From Diphasiastrum complanatum (Eukaryota; Streptophyta; Lycopodiopsida; Lycopodiales; Lycopodiaceae), in NCBI GenBank assembly GCA_029204225.1, contig CM055109.1, positions 25,852,723-25,916,722 on the forward strand: 64,000 nt of DNA, given 5' to 3'. Under the pieces are notes generated by a model. The model saw only the letters and a program-made list of their open reading frames with translations, was not told the origin of the DNA and made no database searches. Position 1 is the stretch's first letter. Every line of letters starts with the position of its first letter. The position numbers and the translations under genes are program-made. Positions 1 through 11,549 of the stretch are shown one piece after another.

Positions 1-992
1 GTTGGAACATAGGTAGGTAGGCAATGTGACACAAAGGTACGTAGATAGTCTCTCTCTGAAATATTTTTATCTATATAGATTTGTGTTGTTGATATCAAAT
101 TATTCTGAGTTCGGTCATGACCTGAACAATTATTATTACAATTGTTAATAGAGCAAATCTTATTGCAAACAATGTGAATGTATATGAACTTGGTGGAACA
201 ATGTTTGGATTCAATGTAATTGTATATTAGCTCAATTATAGATTAGTTGTTGCACAAAAAGAAGTCATTGACACTAGAGTCGTTCAAAATGCACACAAAA
301 GTGTGCATTTCAAGCACTTATTCAAAAAGTCATGAATCACATCAAATCCTTTCACAGGTTTGTTCTTCATATATACATTTACCAATTACAAATTTTGAGA
401 CCTTCATTTTGAGCAACTTATGTGTAAGATATGACGTGTCAAACATGTGGGGGTACTGATGAAACTTTGATATTTTCATATGTGGGACTACATTATCGTG
501 AATTTTACATTCAATTTTTAGCCTGTCTACTTTGAAAAATCCTGTATGATTATAGAAACATGCCTATAAAAAAAAAATTGAATTTGGACATCTATAGAAA
601 TAGATATGTGCACTCAAAGTTACCCTTTTAAATGCTAATAAAAATCACCACAATTGGAAATATCATATATAAGTGTATAATACCATGATTTTAACAATAT
701 TTTTTTGGTTTGTCTACTTTAAAAAGTATTATATGACCATAGAAGCATGTCTTTCAAAAAGTGTCTTTCAAACATGTTTGAAAAATGTGCATAAAACCCT
801 TGGTCACTTGACAAGACATAACATGCCATCAAATGATTGAAATTTTAATCTATCAATTGTATGTGGAACTAGACTTGAATCTTCGATATGTGCACTCAAA
901 GTTACCCTTTTAAATGCTAATAAAAATCACCACAATTGGAAATATCATATATAAGTGTATAATACCATGATTTTAACAATATTTCTTTTGGT
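1..992. other. AT-rich flank without a recognisable gene
   Basis: I see no convincing gene here. The stretch is AT-rich with short open frames only. Its one clear structure is a 100-bp direct repeat, listed separately. The large inverted-repeat arm begins at its right edge. Confidence 0.5.
603..984 (+). repeat. 100-bp direct repeat pair
   Basis: The segments at 603-702 and 885-984 read the same by eye over 100 bp, both starting GATATGTGCACTCAAAG and ending AACAATATTT. They are 282 bp apart. The second copy stops a few bases before the inverted-repeat arm. This could be a local tandem duplication or the ends of a small unrecognised element. Confidence 0.85.
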
Positions 993-1869
993 CGAATGAC
1001 TTGGCTAAGACCCAAAACTTGAAAATTTTGTTTCTAACCGAATTTTGACCAATTGTTTTTCCTCTATCTCAATTATATACAGGAATCAACTTTGAAGTGG
1101 CATGGATTTCTCAAAAAAAATTAATATGCACAAAAATCCTAAACTCTCTACAATGTGATCTGGAGATTGGTAGATAAACAAAAAATTCATCTTTGAGATA
1201 CTCCAAAATTATGACTCTCCTTCAATATTTATCCCTCATGTAAAAAATGAAATAAAATAAAATAAAAAAATACATATAGTCACAAGAAACAACACTTTAA
1301 GCACACACATACAAAAACAATCACATACAAAAATGATAAAAACAAACAAGGAAATATACCATCTTTAGAGAGAGTTGATAGCTGTAGAGCACTTGTCGAA
1401 CAAAAATTTCATTCATCACATTAGGGGATATTAGAACTCAAAATGGGCCTCTTGTCAAAATGTTGTTTTTGACTTCGCACGCTTTCAACACTTATGTGTC
1501 CCAATGAATGGTGTCCATCTCTGACGAACTGTAACAGTGGTTGACGAACGAAAATTGTATTTAACTTTTCCAGCCAAATTTTTGTGATTTATAAATATCC
1601 TGCCAGGCAGAACAAACAATTGTGATTGGACCACAGTTACTGCCCAAATACTCTTATGCTGCTCGTCATTGTTCACTCGAGGTTGATTTGACGTCAATAG
1701 TCATAAACTGTGGTTAACTAATCCTTGTAGTTTAGGAACTTCTTGTCATTCGTAGGTATACCTCTCATTTTCTTCATTCTATCTCTTATTTTGGATTGCC
1801 ATTCTTAGGTTTACCTCGCAATCTCTACATTCTCTCCGTTCTCAGCTTGCTTACCCGTATTTTCGACTA

Positions 1870-3250
1870 ATGGCTACACATAATCGAAGACCAAGAGGAA
1901 CCGTTGATGCAATCAATATTGGCAATGAAAAAAATGCAGAAGATCAATGGATACCAAGAATATATTGAAAATATCAATGGATCTTGATGCATCCCTCTGT
2001 AAAAGGCTCATTTCGAAAAAGAAAAAGATCGGAGAACATATATAGAAGCTCTTGGAAAGGCAGGATAACGGATTTTAAAGTATCACCTGCCGGTCAATCT
2101 ATCACGGAAGTTTTAGTTCAGCATGCTTATCTTCACAATGAGCTCAACATTCATGATCTGAATCCAAATGATAGAAGGAAATGCAATTGTAAGTTTTCAA
2201 ATTCAATTTCTTTAGAGTTAGCATTTTGTTTAAATTATATTTTTCTTGAGATGTTTTTGTTGGTTTTGCACATTTGTATCCATCAAATTTTGTTGAATGG
2301 AAAATAGTTCAATCGATTGCAGGAATAATCAATGTCATACATTCGGATATTGGTATTTTACAATATAAAGGTCGTTCTGCACAATCACTTTTAGAGAAAC
2401 TCCTTTTTTTTTATGATCACACCTATTTTCCTGATAAAAATGGCTTAGTTGGTAGATTAGAGCCATATCCTCTACCAGATTTCTTGAGTGAGGAATGGAA
2501 TTCTCCTGATGCAGCAATTTCAAAAAGTTTTTGATCTAGACTATATATTGATATTCAGAGCATATTAAAATGTAGCACTGGATCAAAGAATAATAGATTA
2601 AGTTGGTATCTATCTTTTACTATTTTTGTTGATTTTTTTTCCAAATGCAATGTTCGGAGAACGAAAATAATGTTTATTTGTAACGACTTGAGTGTTGATA
2701 TAATCGTCGAGTTGTTGGATGATGGTTGGGATACAAAACAAAATTAGGAGGTTGAGTGCAGAGTATGTTACTTATCTATGACATTTAGATATCACATCGA
2801 AAAACAAATGTTCACTTTGCTGCTATATTATAGAAGATGGATTAAATGCAAACATGTTTGGAAGCCACTTGATCAAGATTTTGGTATAAACCCTCAAGAG
2901 CAACTTCAGATAACAATGAAAAGAAATGACAACAATCTTGCAATGGTTGAGGTTGAGGAAGATTGGTGTCTCAATCAGATTCAATCAGAACTAGACATGT
3001 TGCAATTCGATCTACCTCAGTACTATCAATTTCGATTGAATGGTGTAAAGGTACGTAATGCCATATAAAAATATTTCTTTTTTTCTATTTCTAAGTGAAT
3101 CAGTTTCATAAAATATATTAACTAAAACTATTTCTCTGGTGCAGGTAAGAGTAAGGTAGGAAGAGCATATAAAATACAAAGACATTGAAACATCCATCGA
3201 AATTGAAGATCCACAGATTATGAACTATGGAATTTTGTATTATGTAATAC
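1870..3250 (+). pseudogene. decayed multi-exon gene of unknown function (left arm)
   Basis: I do not recognise this protein. An ATG at 1870 opens a frame (MATHNRRPRG) stopped by TGA after 32 codons; the right arm has CAA at that codon, so this is a later mutation. The frame then continues through a basic stretch (SFRKRKRS) to about 2188, where a GTAAGT donor appears. Further exon-like pieces lie at about 2300-2534 (FFYDHTYFPDKNGLVGRLEP) and 2778-3050 (a Trp/Lys/Glu-rich region ending QYYQFRLNGVK before GTACGT). A final piece from about 3145 has a stop. The gene converges on the Ulp1-like gene. It may be an accessory ORF of a DNA transposon, which is inference from the neighbouring protease only. 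Confidence 0.45.
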
Positions 3251-3319
3251 AAATTTTTGTATACATCATTCTTAAAAATATGTGAACCACTTTTTCTATG
3301 AGGCTCTTTCATGTCTATG

Positions 3320-3450
3320 ATCTCCATTTCCATGGTGCAAAACACAATGTAATTGCAACTAGATAATATGAGTTTTCGATAACAAGATTCATTGTCTCCT
3401 GTAGGAAATGCATTATCTCCATTGGGGAGATCTTCAGTCACTTGAACTCC
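3320..3450 (-). pseudogene. duplicate of the Ulp1-like last exon (left arm)
   Basis: Read on the minus strand, this piece resembles the last exon of the Ulp1-like gene at 3829-3990: a KISPMEIMHF-type stretch against KVSPMKIMHF there, followed by a similar NLVIENSY-type stretch. It carries in-frame stops and lacks the Cys-box exon. It looks like a tandem duplication of the gene's 3' end, and it is repeated in the right arm at 43370-43500. Confidence 0.5.
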
Positions 3451-3828
3451 AGTGACCACTACAATCAGATATCAAATCGACACTTGCCCTTGTTGAAGTC
3501 TCGTATATATCGGTTGTATTTTTTGTTACAACAAATCTAAGTGAACTAATGTCGCATGTTTGGATTGGTTGTGGCAAAGGTTCGATCAGATCATCATTCT
3601 GAACTTATCCAAAAAAAAACCATGGTAAAGACAAGGCAGACCAAGGCTATGAAAAACAAACATGTTGGAAAATCGTAGAAATTGAAGATGAATGAATCAT
3701 AACCTGAATTTATAACAGGAAAAAAAAACAAGTAAGAACAACTATAGAAAAACTGTAAATATATTTGTATTAAAATTTTCTGTACGTGTTTCTCATCCAC
3801 ATCAAGTGAGATGAATATTTAATCAGTA

Positions 3829-4510
3829 TCAATTATCTATGATCTCTAAATCCATTTCTCCAGTTGGAAGTAGCTTGGGTGGAGAACACTTGGCCACTGT
3901 AACTGGATATGAATTTTTGATCACAAGCTTTATGGTCTTCTGCCTGAAGTGCGTTATCTCCATTGGAGAGACCTTCGGGCATTTAAACTAAAAAAAAACA
4001 TAGACACAGTTAAATGTAATTAATCAAAGATCAATTTGAATTAGAAAAAAACAAAGAATTAAAAGTTATTAATCGAAGATTACCTCTTCCAGATTTGGAA
4101 GTCCATCTTGTAGTGCAAGCCAATTAAAAAAGTGTATGGCATTCCATACAGTATACCAACCACAGCTGATAGAATCAACCTGCTGGCAGGACTGCAGAAT
4201 CCAAATTTTAACATTATGAGATATCGGATCAACACGCAGATTGTTATAATTAAATCTACAACAAAACCAAGGGCCCGTCGAACCGATATCAATTTTTTTT
4301 TTTTGAATATCGGATCAGCTCGCACGTTATGAAAAGAAACCAAACTATAACTAAAAGGACGCGTTGAACCGGTATTGATAAATTTTTACCTCTGCATCGA
4401 CAATTCTTAGCTTCGTATATGCTTTTGCATTTGGTACTGGAAAGAGTTCCAGTATTTTCTGGATATGGCTCCTGGCAATTTTGTGAGTGTGTGTAATAGA
4501 GTTCATCTTT
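3829..4510 (-). pseudogene. Ulp1-like (C48) cysteine protease fragment (left arm)
   Basis: The minus strand encodes QQVDSISCGWYTVWNAIH, which fits the catalytic Gln/Cys box of Ulp1/SENP-type C48 proteases (Q..x..CG). A downstream exon ends in a short acidic tail (GEMDLEIID) at 3829. An intron with GT..AG borders separates the two, as in the right arm. An upstream exon-like piece ending LRIVDAEVK lies at about 4390-4503. The His and Asp of the catalytic triad are not seen, and upstream frames are broken. C48 domains are frequent in Mutator-like and other plant transposons, so a transposon origin is likely. This copy looks non-functional. Confidence 0.6.
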
Positions 4511-5539
4511 AAACAAACTGGATTACACAGAAGTTACCGATTTTCATTCTCTATCTACGTAAAGACATATAGATTTGAGTGTGCAAAAGTTTTCGTGCAG
4601 TAACTCATTTCATATCTTCTAATAACGTCTATGTTCCACTATCAGGTCTGGATAATCTCGTGGTAATGTGGAATTTTTTATGAGAACTTCCTGGTTGATT
4701 GGCAGGTTTTGCGATTTGTTGAAGCTGCTTAGAAGTTTTATCTTGATTGCCTTCAAATTGGTAGAAGATTTCTATGGAATGATAGGTACTCTTAGTCACG
4801 GGAAGAAATCTTGAAAACTTCTGAAAAGACTATCCTATTCCACATTGCCTCAAAAAAAAAAAATCTAAAACTTAATCCACAACCACAACCAATAGTGAAG
4901 GGCAAGATCATATATGCATCACTCAAGAAAACATTCATGATCAAGGAGCTAGTTGAATGCACCAAACTCGTGGAGGTTCTTGACATTAGAAACATGGAGT
5001 AGTTGCATTACATAAAAAGCTCTCTTCTAAGAAGAGGGGACCTCTTAAATAAGCAACTACTTAGGTGGATCCCAAGTGCCCATTCCACAATAAAATAGAT
5101 TACAAGTGGAATTATCTTCTCCACTAGAGGTCACCATCAATAGGTGGCTCACTTTACTTTTCTAAGAGAGGTCTACTTGAATTAATTCCAAATGCTTAGA
5201 AATATTAATTCCTACATGGTCATTACAGCTTTTGGTATTCACCATGAGGCTCACATAATTTCTTCCTATCATTCTTAACTAGCATTTCTCAGCTCTCATA
5301 CTCGGCTCTCACTCTTTATTAATCCCTCCTCCTTCAGAGACCTTTTCAGTCTAAAGTGAGATGCGCTCTTGGATAGCTCTGGCCTAGTATCTCCGGGGAT
5401 TATTTAGATGAACACAAACACATATCAAATATTCATGAATGAAATTTTGAGCTACAATCTAGATGATGACTTGAAAACTTTAATGTACGATTTTTGTGGA
5501 GCCTCATAGATGAAATAACATCTCATCATACTAGAGAAT

Positions 5540-6200
5540 ATTTTCAAAAATGTGCATGTGTCACCTTGAATGCAAACATATATTTGGAGTCCCACGTGGA
5601 GCAAAGCTAGGTCAAGTCATTAGTAAGCATGGGATAGCCACATATCCAAAAAAGAAAGATAGATGTCATGAGATTTCTTGTCCCATACTATTGTCAAAAC
5701 AATTTCAATCATTGCTAGGGCCCATTGGCTATTATAGGGGGTAAATAAAGTGTATGCTTCTAAAGCCTATCCCCTCAATGGATTTTGAAATAAAGAAATA
5801 GAGTGGAAGTGAATGGGTGATTGTTAGATAGCCTTCCAAGACCTAAAAGAGATGTTGGCCACAACTCAAATATTAAAACCACCATGGTATGATAGAAAAT
5901 TCTTTTTTTTTCACCATTGCTATAGTGACATGCATCAATTGTTGCCTACCTCAAATATTGGATAAAGTCTACCACCCTATCATAATTGTAGGGAGAAGAT
6001 TGAATGTATCCAAAAACTACTCTGAAACGAAAAATATTTCACATGCATAGATTATGATGTGTGCAAGTATCTCCATTATTTGTTGCATCATTGAGTAACT
6101 TTCTTCAACAAAAGTCAAGTTCTTGCCTTCATGATGAGCAAGTTGGAACCGCTAGTGGTTATTGAAATGGATTATCTTCCTTTAGGATTTTAATTGCAGC
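5540..6200 (+). pseudogene. Ty3/gypsy reverse transcriptase/RNase H remnant (left arm)
   Basis: The peptide KLGQVISKHGIATYPKKKDR followed by QSLLGPIGYYRG matches the gypsy pattern LGHxVS..GI..DP.K ... SFLGL.GYYRRF at the RT to RNase H junction. Further on, a frame gives YHPIIIVGRRLNVSKNYSET, resembling the RNase H segment P..YASR.LN..E.NYS. Stops and frameshifts are frequent. The same remnant lies inverted in the right arm. It probably inserted before the arm was duplicated. Confidence 0.6.
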
Positions 6201-6340
6201 TTAAAAACCCTTTAGATTGCAAGGTTTGAATTACTGTATATCTAAGCTGGGGAGTGTGAACACCATATTTAGTGTTTGGAAAGAAGACCGTCTACAAGAT
6301 CCATATTTGCTAGATCTTACTATGATTCCAAAATGGTGTG

Positions 6341-6700
6341 CGCTGACCCCTTTTCTACAGAGCACGATTCATTTTTGGCTTCTACGAATTCTGTCTCAGA
6401 TAAAAAAAATTCTAAAAAATAGAAAAATGTAGTTTTATTCATCATATATCCATCATTAGAATCCGTCGACAATTCGCTGGAGCTCAAAATGATTGCCACA
6501 ATTTCTCTGTCATCTCTGCAAATTCTGATCAGACACAATTTGGCACTATCAATCAATTTTTTTCTTTTGGCATAAAAAACTCACTTACAAGAATTTGCGG
6601 ACCCTCAGAACGTTGAGTCTCAAAATTTGCAATCATCATTACCAAATCATAGACACTGAAGATGATTTTTGAGTGAAGTTGCGAATTCCTGCCAAAAAAA
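6341..6700. other. spacer between arm and small gene
   Basis: I see no coding signal. The sequence is mixed and AT-rich, and it ends at a TATA-like element that may serve the small gene downstream. Confidence 0.4.
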
Positions 6701-6702
6701 TT

Positions 6703-6712
6703 CTATATATAG
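6703..6712 (+). promoter_or_regulatory. TATA-box-like element
   Basis: CTATATATAG lies about 145 bp before the ATG at 6855. It sits in a non-coding, pyrimidine-rich stretch that could be a 5' leader. Placement is typical of a plant core promoter, but no transcript is known. Confidence 0.35.
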
Positions 6713-6854
6713 TCCTCCACCCTTCTCTCCACGAGTTCATTTTAGATTGCTGCTCTCTAGTTCATGCCAAAATTTTTCAAAATTCTTAGAGCAATCTAAA
6801 ATCGCAATTGATGAGAAGAGTCGTGAAGAATCCCAAGAATCCCACGAAGCCTAG

Positions 6855-7469
6855 ATGGTGCTCCAAAAGGGATTGGAGGAATTGTTGCAAAACAATCCCC
6901 AAAAGTATGAACAACAATGTAGGGCCGTCGCCGAGAAGCTCTTAAAACATGACCAAAGTCACTTGGGATCGGGAGCAAGGGGCAATCTAGAGGCCCAATT
7001 TGTAAGTGCAATATTTTTTACTATGATTCTATTTTTGTAGTGAGATTGTTAATGTTTTTTATTGCTAAACTAGGTTTTTTTGTTTAATGTAGCTTAGTGA
7101 TTTTAAAAGACACATGACCGTCGCAAAGTACAAACAAGGTTACGATCATGGATATGTCGGCCTTAAAGCTTTTATGGAATCCCATGGATTGTTTCCAATC
7201 GTAAACTCTTAACCTTTATTGTTTTGTGATTGTTTACTTTGTGGTTTACAAGTAAGTTCAATCTCAATTTAATTGAGTCTTTGATTCTATTTTGTAGAGA
7301 GGCTCTACAACTTCAAGCGTTCGTGATATGGAGGAAAATGTGAAAAATATTGAGGAGCAAAATGTGGAAGAGAACGTGAATGAGAGTGAAAGGGGAGTTT
7401 GAGGATGTGGACACCAACACACACCTACAAGACGAAGGAAGCGAGGAGGGAGGAAGTGATTATGAGTAG
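6855..7469 (+). CDS. small three-exon gene model, unknown protein
   Basis: An ATG at 6855 opens exon 1 (to 7001, ending GNLEAQF) at a GTAAGT donor. Exon 2 runs 7093-7200 (LSDFKRHMTV...ESHGLFPI) between AG and GTAAAC. Exon 3 starts at 7298 after TTTGTAG. Both introns are phase 0 and the frame stays open across the joins, which is unlikely by chance. The product is about 120 residues, helical and charged, with an acidic tail. In exon 3 the frame stops at a TGA near 7402; a one-base shift there would extend an acidic tail (EGSEEGGSDYE) to TAG at 7467-7469, so the 3' end may carry a frameshift. I do not recognise the family. It could be a host gene or a transposon accessory gene. Confidence 0.4.
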
Positions 7470-7869
7470 AGTTTTAATATTAAATTTAAGGCCTTGTAGA
7501 AGGCAATGTATGAAGGGGGAATTCATTCTCTCATCAATGTACTTTTTTTTAAATCAATCAATATAATGTTTTGGCACTACATCACTCTTGCAAAAATTTT
7601 GAATGCATATATTTTTAATTCATGAATGGAAATGTATAGTCTATTGAATGCACATCTCTTGAATGCAAATGTATATATTGATGTATTCAATGCAATGTAT
7701 AGTCTATTTAATGCACATCTATGGAATGCAAATGTATGTATTGATGAATTCAATGCAATGTATCTATTTTAGCACATGATTTGCATGCTAGAATGCACAA
7801 TAGAAAGTAATGGAAAGTAATGGAAACCACAATATAATGCATCAATAGATAACACATTAAGTTATTAGA
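7470..7869. other. AT-rich 3' flank with tandem repeat
   Basis: There is no gene here. AATCAATCAATATAATG near 7550 may serve as a polyadenylation region for the small gene. A 63-bp tandem duplication occupies 7635-7760. The copia remnant begins at about 7870 with no visible 5' LTR. Confidence 0.4.
7635..7760 (+). repeat. 63-bp tandem duplication
   Basis: Two adjacent 63-bp units (7635-7697 and 7698-7760) both start TATAGTCTATT and end TTCAATGCAATG, with a few substitutions between them. They share the word AATGCAAATGTAT. Confidence 0.8.
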
Positions 7870-7889
7870 ACAAAGTAAGAGACTCACTT

Positions 7890-8904
7890 CTACAAATTAT
7901 GGTACATGGAAAGTTAGGATAGAATCCATTCTTGTACTTCAAGATCTAATAGATATAGTGAATGGGAATGAGGAGGAGCCTACTAATCCTCAAGAAATTC
8001 CCAAATTCAAGAAAAGAGCACATATTGCTCTTCATGTTTTGAAGCTAAATGTCTCTAATGAAGTTCTAAGAGAGATTAGTTCTTGTGTCAATGCTCAATG
8101 ATGCATGGAGTACTCTTCAATCCATTTAAGAGTCTAAAAACACTTCAAGAGTCCTTACTCTTAGAAATATGCTTTTTAAAAGTTTTCAAAGAAAGGATGA
8201 AAGTGCTTCATCCTATGTTTCTAGAGTCAAGGATCTCAATAAAAATCTTTGTTGCATAATGATACTATCAAATCCAAAGAAATTGTTATAGTTATTTTGA
8301 ATGAATTAAGTGAGGATTTTGATACCATTGTTCAATCTTATTCAATTAAAGAGGACTTACCCTCTTTAGAAGCCTTACAAGGAGTCTTGATAGCCGAGGA
8401 GCATAGGCATCAAACTTGAGTGGCAAAAGTTGAGGAGATTGTCTCTCAAGGATGGAGGAAGTGATCAAGATTTGAGAGATTGTCTCTCAAGGATGGAGGA
8501 AGTGATCAAGCACTCTTCACCAAATCCAAGGAGAAGAGAAAAGACAAGAGGAATGGCAAGAGCTCCAAGGACAGCACAAAAGCAATGGAAAAGACATCCG
8601 AGGAGGACCAAGCTCATCCAATGTGAAGAAGAACAAGTTCAAGGCTACTTGTTTCTCATGTGGCAAAAAGGGGCATTTTGCCTCCCAATGCTACAAAAGG
8701 AAAAAGCAAGCCAACATAACTTGTGAAGATGAATCTCCTTGTGACAAAGAAGATTCACTTATGATGTCTAACTTTTCATCTTCCTCTTTCAAGCATTCTA
8801 ATGTATGGTGGCTAGATAGTGGTGCCTCATCCCACATGAGTAGTGATAAAAACTCTTTTTGTAATCTTGTACCATACAAAGATCTAGAAGTTGTATCTAT
8901 ATAG
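7890..8904 (+). pseudogene. copia Gag and protease (broken)
   Basis: A Gag start is visible as TNYGTWKVRIESI near 7890, then several frame changes. The CCHC nucleic-acid-binding knuckle CFSCGKKGHFASQC lies at about 8650-8692. It is followed by the aspartic protease motif WWLDSGASSHM at about 8806-8840. A near-perfect duplication, period 41 bp, at 8435-8510 (GAGATTGTCTCTCAAGG twice) shifts the frame upstream of the knuckle. Gag would form the particle and the protease would cleave the polyprotein. This copy cannot make them as one chain. Confidence 0.75.
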
Positions 8905-8921
8905 CAAATGATGAGGAATGT

Positions 8922-10905
8922 ATGATAGAAGGCATAGGAAGCATATCTCTAGATAAGCTTGATCTCAATGATGTGCTCTATGTTGCTAGTTTGACTCAAA
9001 ATCAAATAAGTGTAGGCCAACTCAATGATGATGGTCTACAAGTAGATTTTAAAGATGGTACTTGCTTGATCACCAAAGATGATGATATAATAGCATCATG
9101 TTCTCATTTTGGAAGGTTATTCAAGCTTGATGGAAATGGAAATGCTAATCGTTGCTCGGATATTGTGCTACAAGGAAAGCTTTCAAATGAAGATCTATGG
9201 CATAGGAGGTTGGTCCATCCCAACTCCAAGGCCATGCAATCTATGTGCAAGTTGGAGCTAGCTCATGGTTTGCCTAAGTCCATGATCAAGGAGCCAAGTC
9301 CTTGTGATGCATGTGCATTGGCCAAATCACATGCAAGGCCACATCAAAGATCAACCATCAAGTCCAAAGCACCTTTGGAACTCATCCATTTCTCATCGAC
9401 CAAGAGCAAGGGTGGAGCTACATGTTTTATAACATTTATTGATAATTACTCACGTTTTTTGTTGGGTTTACCTCTTATCTTCTAAAGCACTTGCATATGA
9501 AATTTTTGTGAAGTTCAAAGCTTTTGTTGAGAATCAACTATCTTGTAAAATTAAAGCTTTGAGAAGTGATAATGGAGGTGAATACATCTCCACAAAGTTC
9601 ATAAACTTTTGTAATGATTTTGGCATTAGAAGAGATTTTACTTGTTCCTACTCTCCTCAATCTAATGGAGTGGCCGAGAGAAAAAATAGAACTCTATGTG
9701 AATGTGCAAAGGCACTTAGACTAGGAGCCTTTCTTTCTAAAGATTTTTGGGGAGAAGCAATAGGATGTGCTAACTATCTTTGCAATTTTTTGCCAAATCA
9801 TGCTATAGAAGATATTTCACCTTATGAAAAGTTGTATGGAAGGACACCCGAAGTAAATCATCTTAGAACATTTGGATGTGTATGTTTTGTACATGTACCT
9901 CTTGAAACAAGAGAAAAAGAAGATTCTAATGCTCTTAAAGGCATTATGATAGGCTACTCAAGTAAAGCCTATAGGACTCTTGTTCCATCTACTAATCAAA
10001 CTAAGATAAGTAGAGATGTGATCTTCCATGAAGATCGAATGTACATGAAGGACAATGTGCATGAATCTCAAGAGCTTATTCATCAAGGAGGAGTCTCTTC
10101 ATCAAGTATTGATCAAGATGAAGACTTGTTGGGGCCAAGATCACAAGAGAAGCTGAGTCTACCAATGACTCCAAGAAGATCAACCCGAGAGAGATCCGAG
10201 CCTAGAAGACTCACCTACTTGGAAAAAGGCAAACAATTGGAGGATTTGAGTTCTCTACATGCTTTTCACACCTTTATTGAAGAACCATCAAGTGTGGAGG
10301 AAGCTCTTCAATCAAAGGATTGGATCAAAGCTATGGAGGCCGAGTATGAAGCTTTGATGCAAAATGAGACTTGGCAACTTGTGGATCCACCTAATGACAG
10401 GCATGTCATTGGATGCAAGTGGGTCTATAGAATCAAGCTCAATAATGATGGATTAATTAATAAGTTCAAAGCAAGGCTTTGTGCTAAAGGCTATGCCCAA
10501 ATCAAATGCATAGATTATGAAGAAACCTTTGCTCTCGTAGCAAAGATGGTAACCATTAGAATTCTCATTACTATTTGTTGCTTTTATGATTCGAAAATCT
10601 TCAACTTAATGTTTCCAATGCCTTCTTAAATGGTTACTTAGAAGAAGAAATATATATGCATCAGCCTCCAAGTTTTGTTGTGAATGGAAAAGGACCAAAA
10701 GTATGCTTACTTTTGAAAAGTCTTTATGGCTTGAAACAAGCTCCAAGGGCTTGGTATGAGAGGTTGAACACTTATCTTCTTTCTATTGGTTTCAAGATTA
10801 GTTCATATGATCCATCATTATATCTTAAACATGTTGGTAATGATATAATCATGTTGCTTATTTATGTTGATGACATTCTATTATGTGGAAGCAACATGGA
10901 TTTGT
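8922..10905 (+). pseudogene. copia integrase and reverse transcriptase, N-terminal part (broken)
   Basis: A pre-integrase zinc region (LWHRRLVHPNSKAM ... CDACALAKSHA) is followed by integrase core pieces, including the second catalytic Asp in LRSDNGGEY and the Glu in PQSNGVAERKNRT. A frameshift lies near 9470. RT begins near 10318 (WIKAMEAEYEALMQNETW) and keeps GLKQAPRAWYERL and YVDDILLCG. The first RT aspartate, normally in Q(L/M)DV.NAFLNG, reads Asn here (AAT at 10608-10610), next to a frameshift. The polymerase is cut at 10902 by the nested element and resumes at 16458. Confidence 0.85.
10898..10902 (+). repeat. target-site duplication GGATT (left)
   Basis: GGATT lies directly before the left LTR and is repeated at 16458-16462 directly after the right LTR. 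A 5-bp duplication is what copia-type integrases produce. Confidence 0.95.
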
Positions 10906-11549
10906 GAAAATTGTCAACATTTCCTTGTCTAGTTTTAGGCCAAAATTGCTAAAAATGGCACATAGTTTAGGATCTGACTTTTCACACGTGTGAAACAGGT
11001 CTAGATATTTTTAGTAAGTGTATTTTTTCAGTATGAAGAAGTGTCAAACTTCAAGACCTTCGAAATGAGTCCATTTTCATGTATTTTGGACATATATGCC
11101 AATTTTACCTATATAGGGCATATTTTAGGTAAGGAGGGTCTAGAGAGAGGAGAGAGAGTCATCTCTCTCAGCTATATATAGCAGGTAGGCCGTGGAGAAA
11201 CAGGTTGGAGCAGATCCATTGTATTCATTTGCTTAATGAGAGATTTTTCTATTGGGTTCTCCTTCCATTGTTGGCATTGTGTAGTGATTGAGTTCAAGCT
11301 TTGTGTGTATGATCTTAGGTGCTTTCCAAAAGTGGTAGGCTGATGTATTATGGACTGTATAATGCTATTTTGGGCCGCACTTGATGTTTATGGAAGTTTC
11401 CATTTGTGATAAATGCTTTTTGATCAAGTTCTTTGCATTCTAGGTAGCATAGAATGTGTTGCCAATTCCTAGCTTATGTAGTTTGGAGTGCAAGCATTCA
11501 AGCCAATGATCTTGGAGTTTAGATCCACTTAGGATCTGTATTTTTCACA
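10903..11549 (+). repeat. 5' LTR of the nested element
   Basis: It starts TGTGAAAATTGTC and ends TTTTTCACA. It contains the palindrome TTCACACGTGTGAA (10981-10994) and a TATA-like CTATATATAGC near 11172, preceded by a GAGAGAGG-rich stretch, which looks like the core promoter. It is the same length as the right LTR. Confidence 0.93.

Larger units (their letters stand above)
993..6340 (+). repeat. left arm of a ~5.3 kb inverted repeat
   Basis: This arm matches 40582-45817 in reverse complement along its whole length with small indels. The outer edge is CGAATGACTTGG and the inner edge is CCAAAATGGTGTG. It holds a decayed unknown gene on the plus strand, a decayed Ulp1-like protease gene on the minus strand, and a gypsy polymerase remnant on the plus strand. 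The arms have different stop codons in the same genes, so they diverged after duplication. I saw no terminal inverted repeats or target duplication typical of a DNA transposon. Confidence 0.85.
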
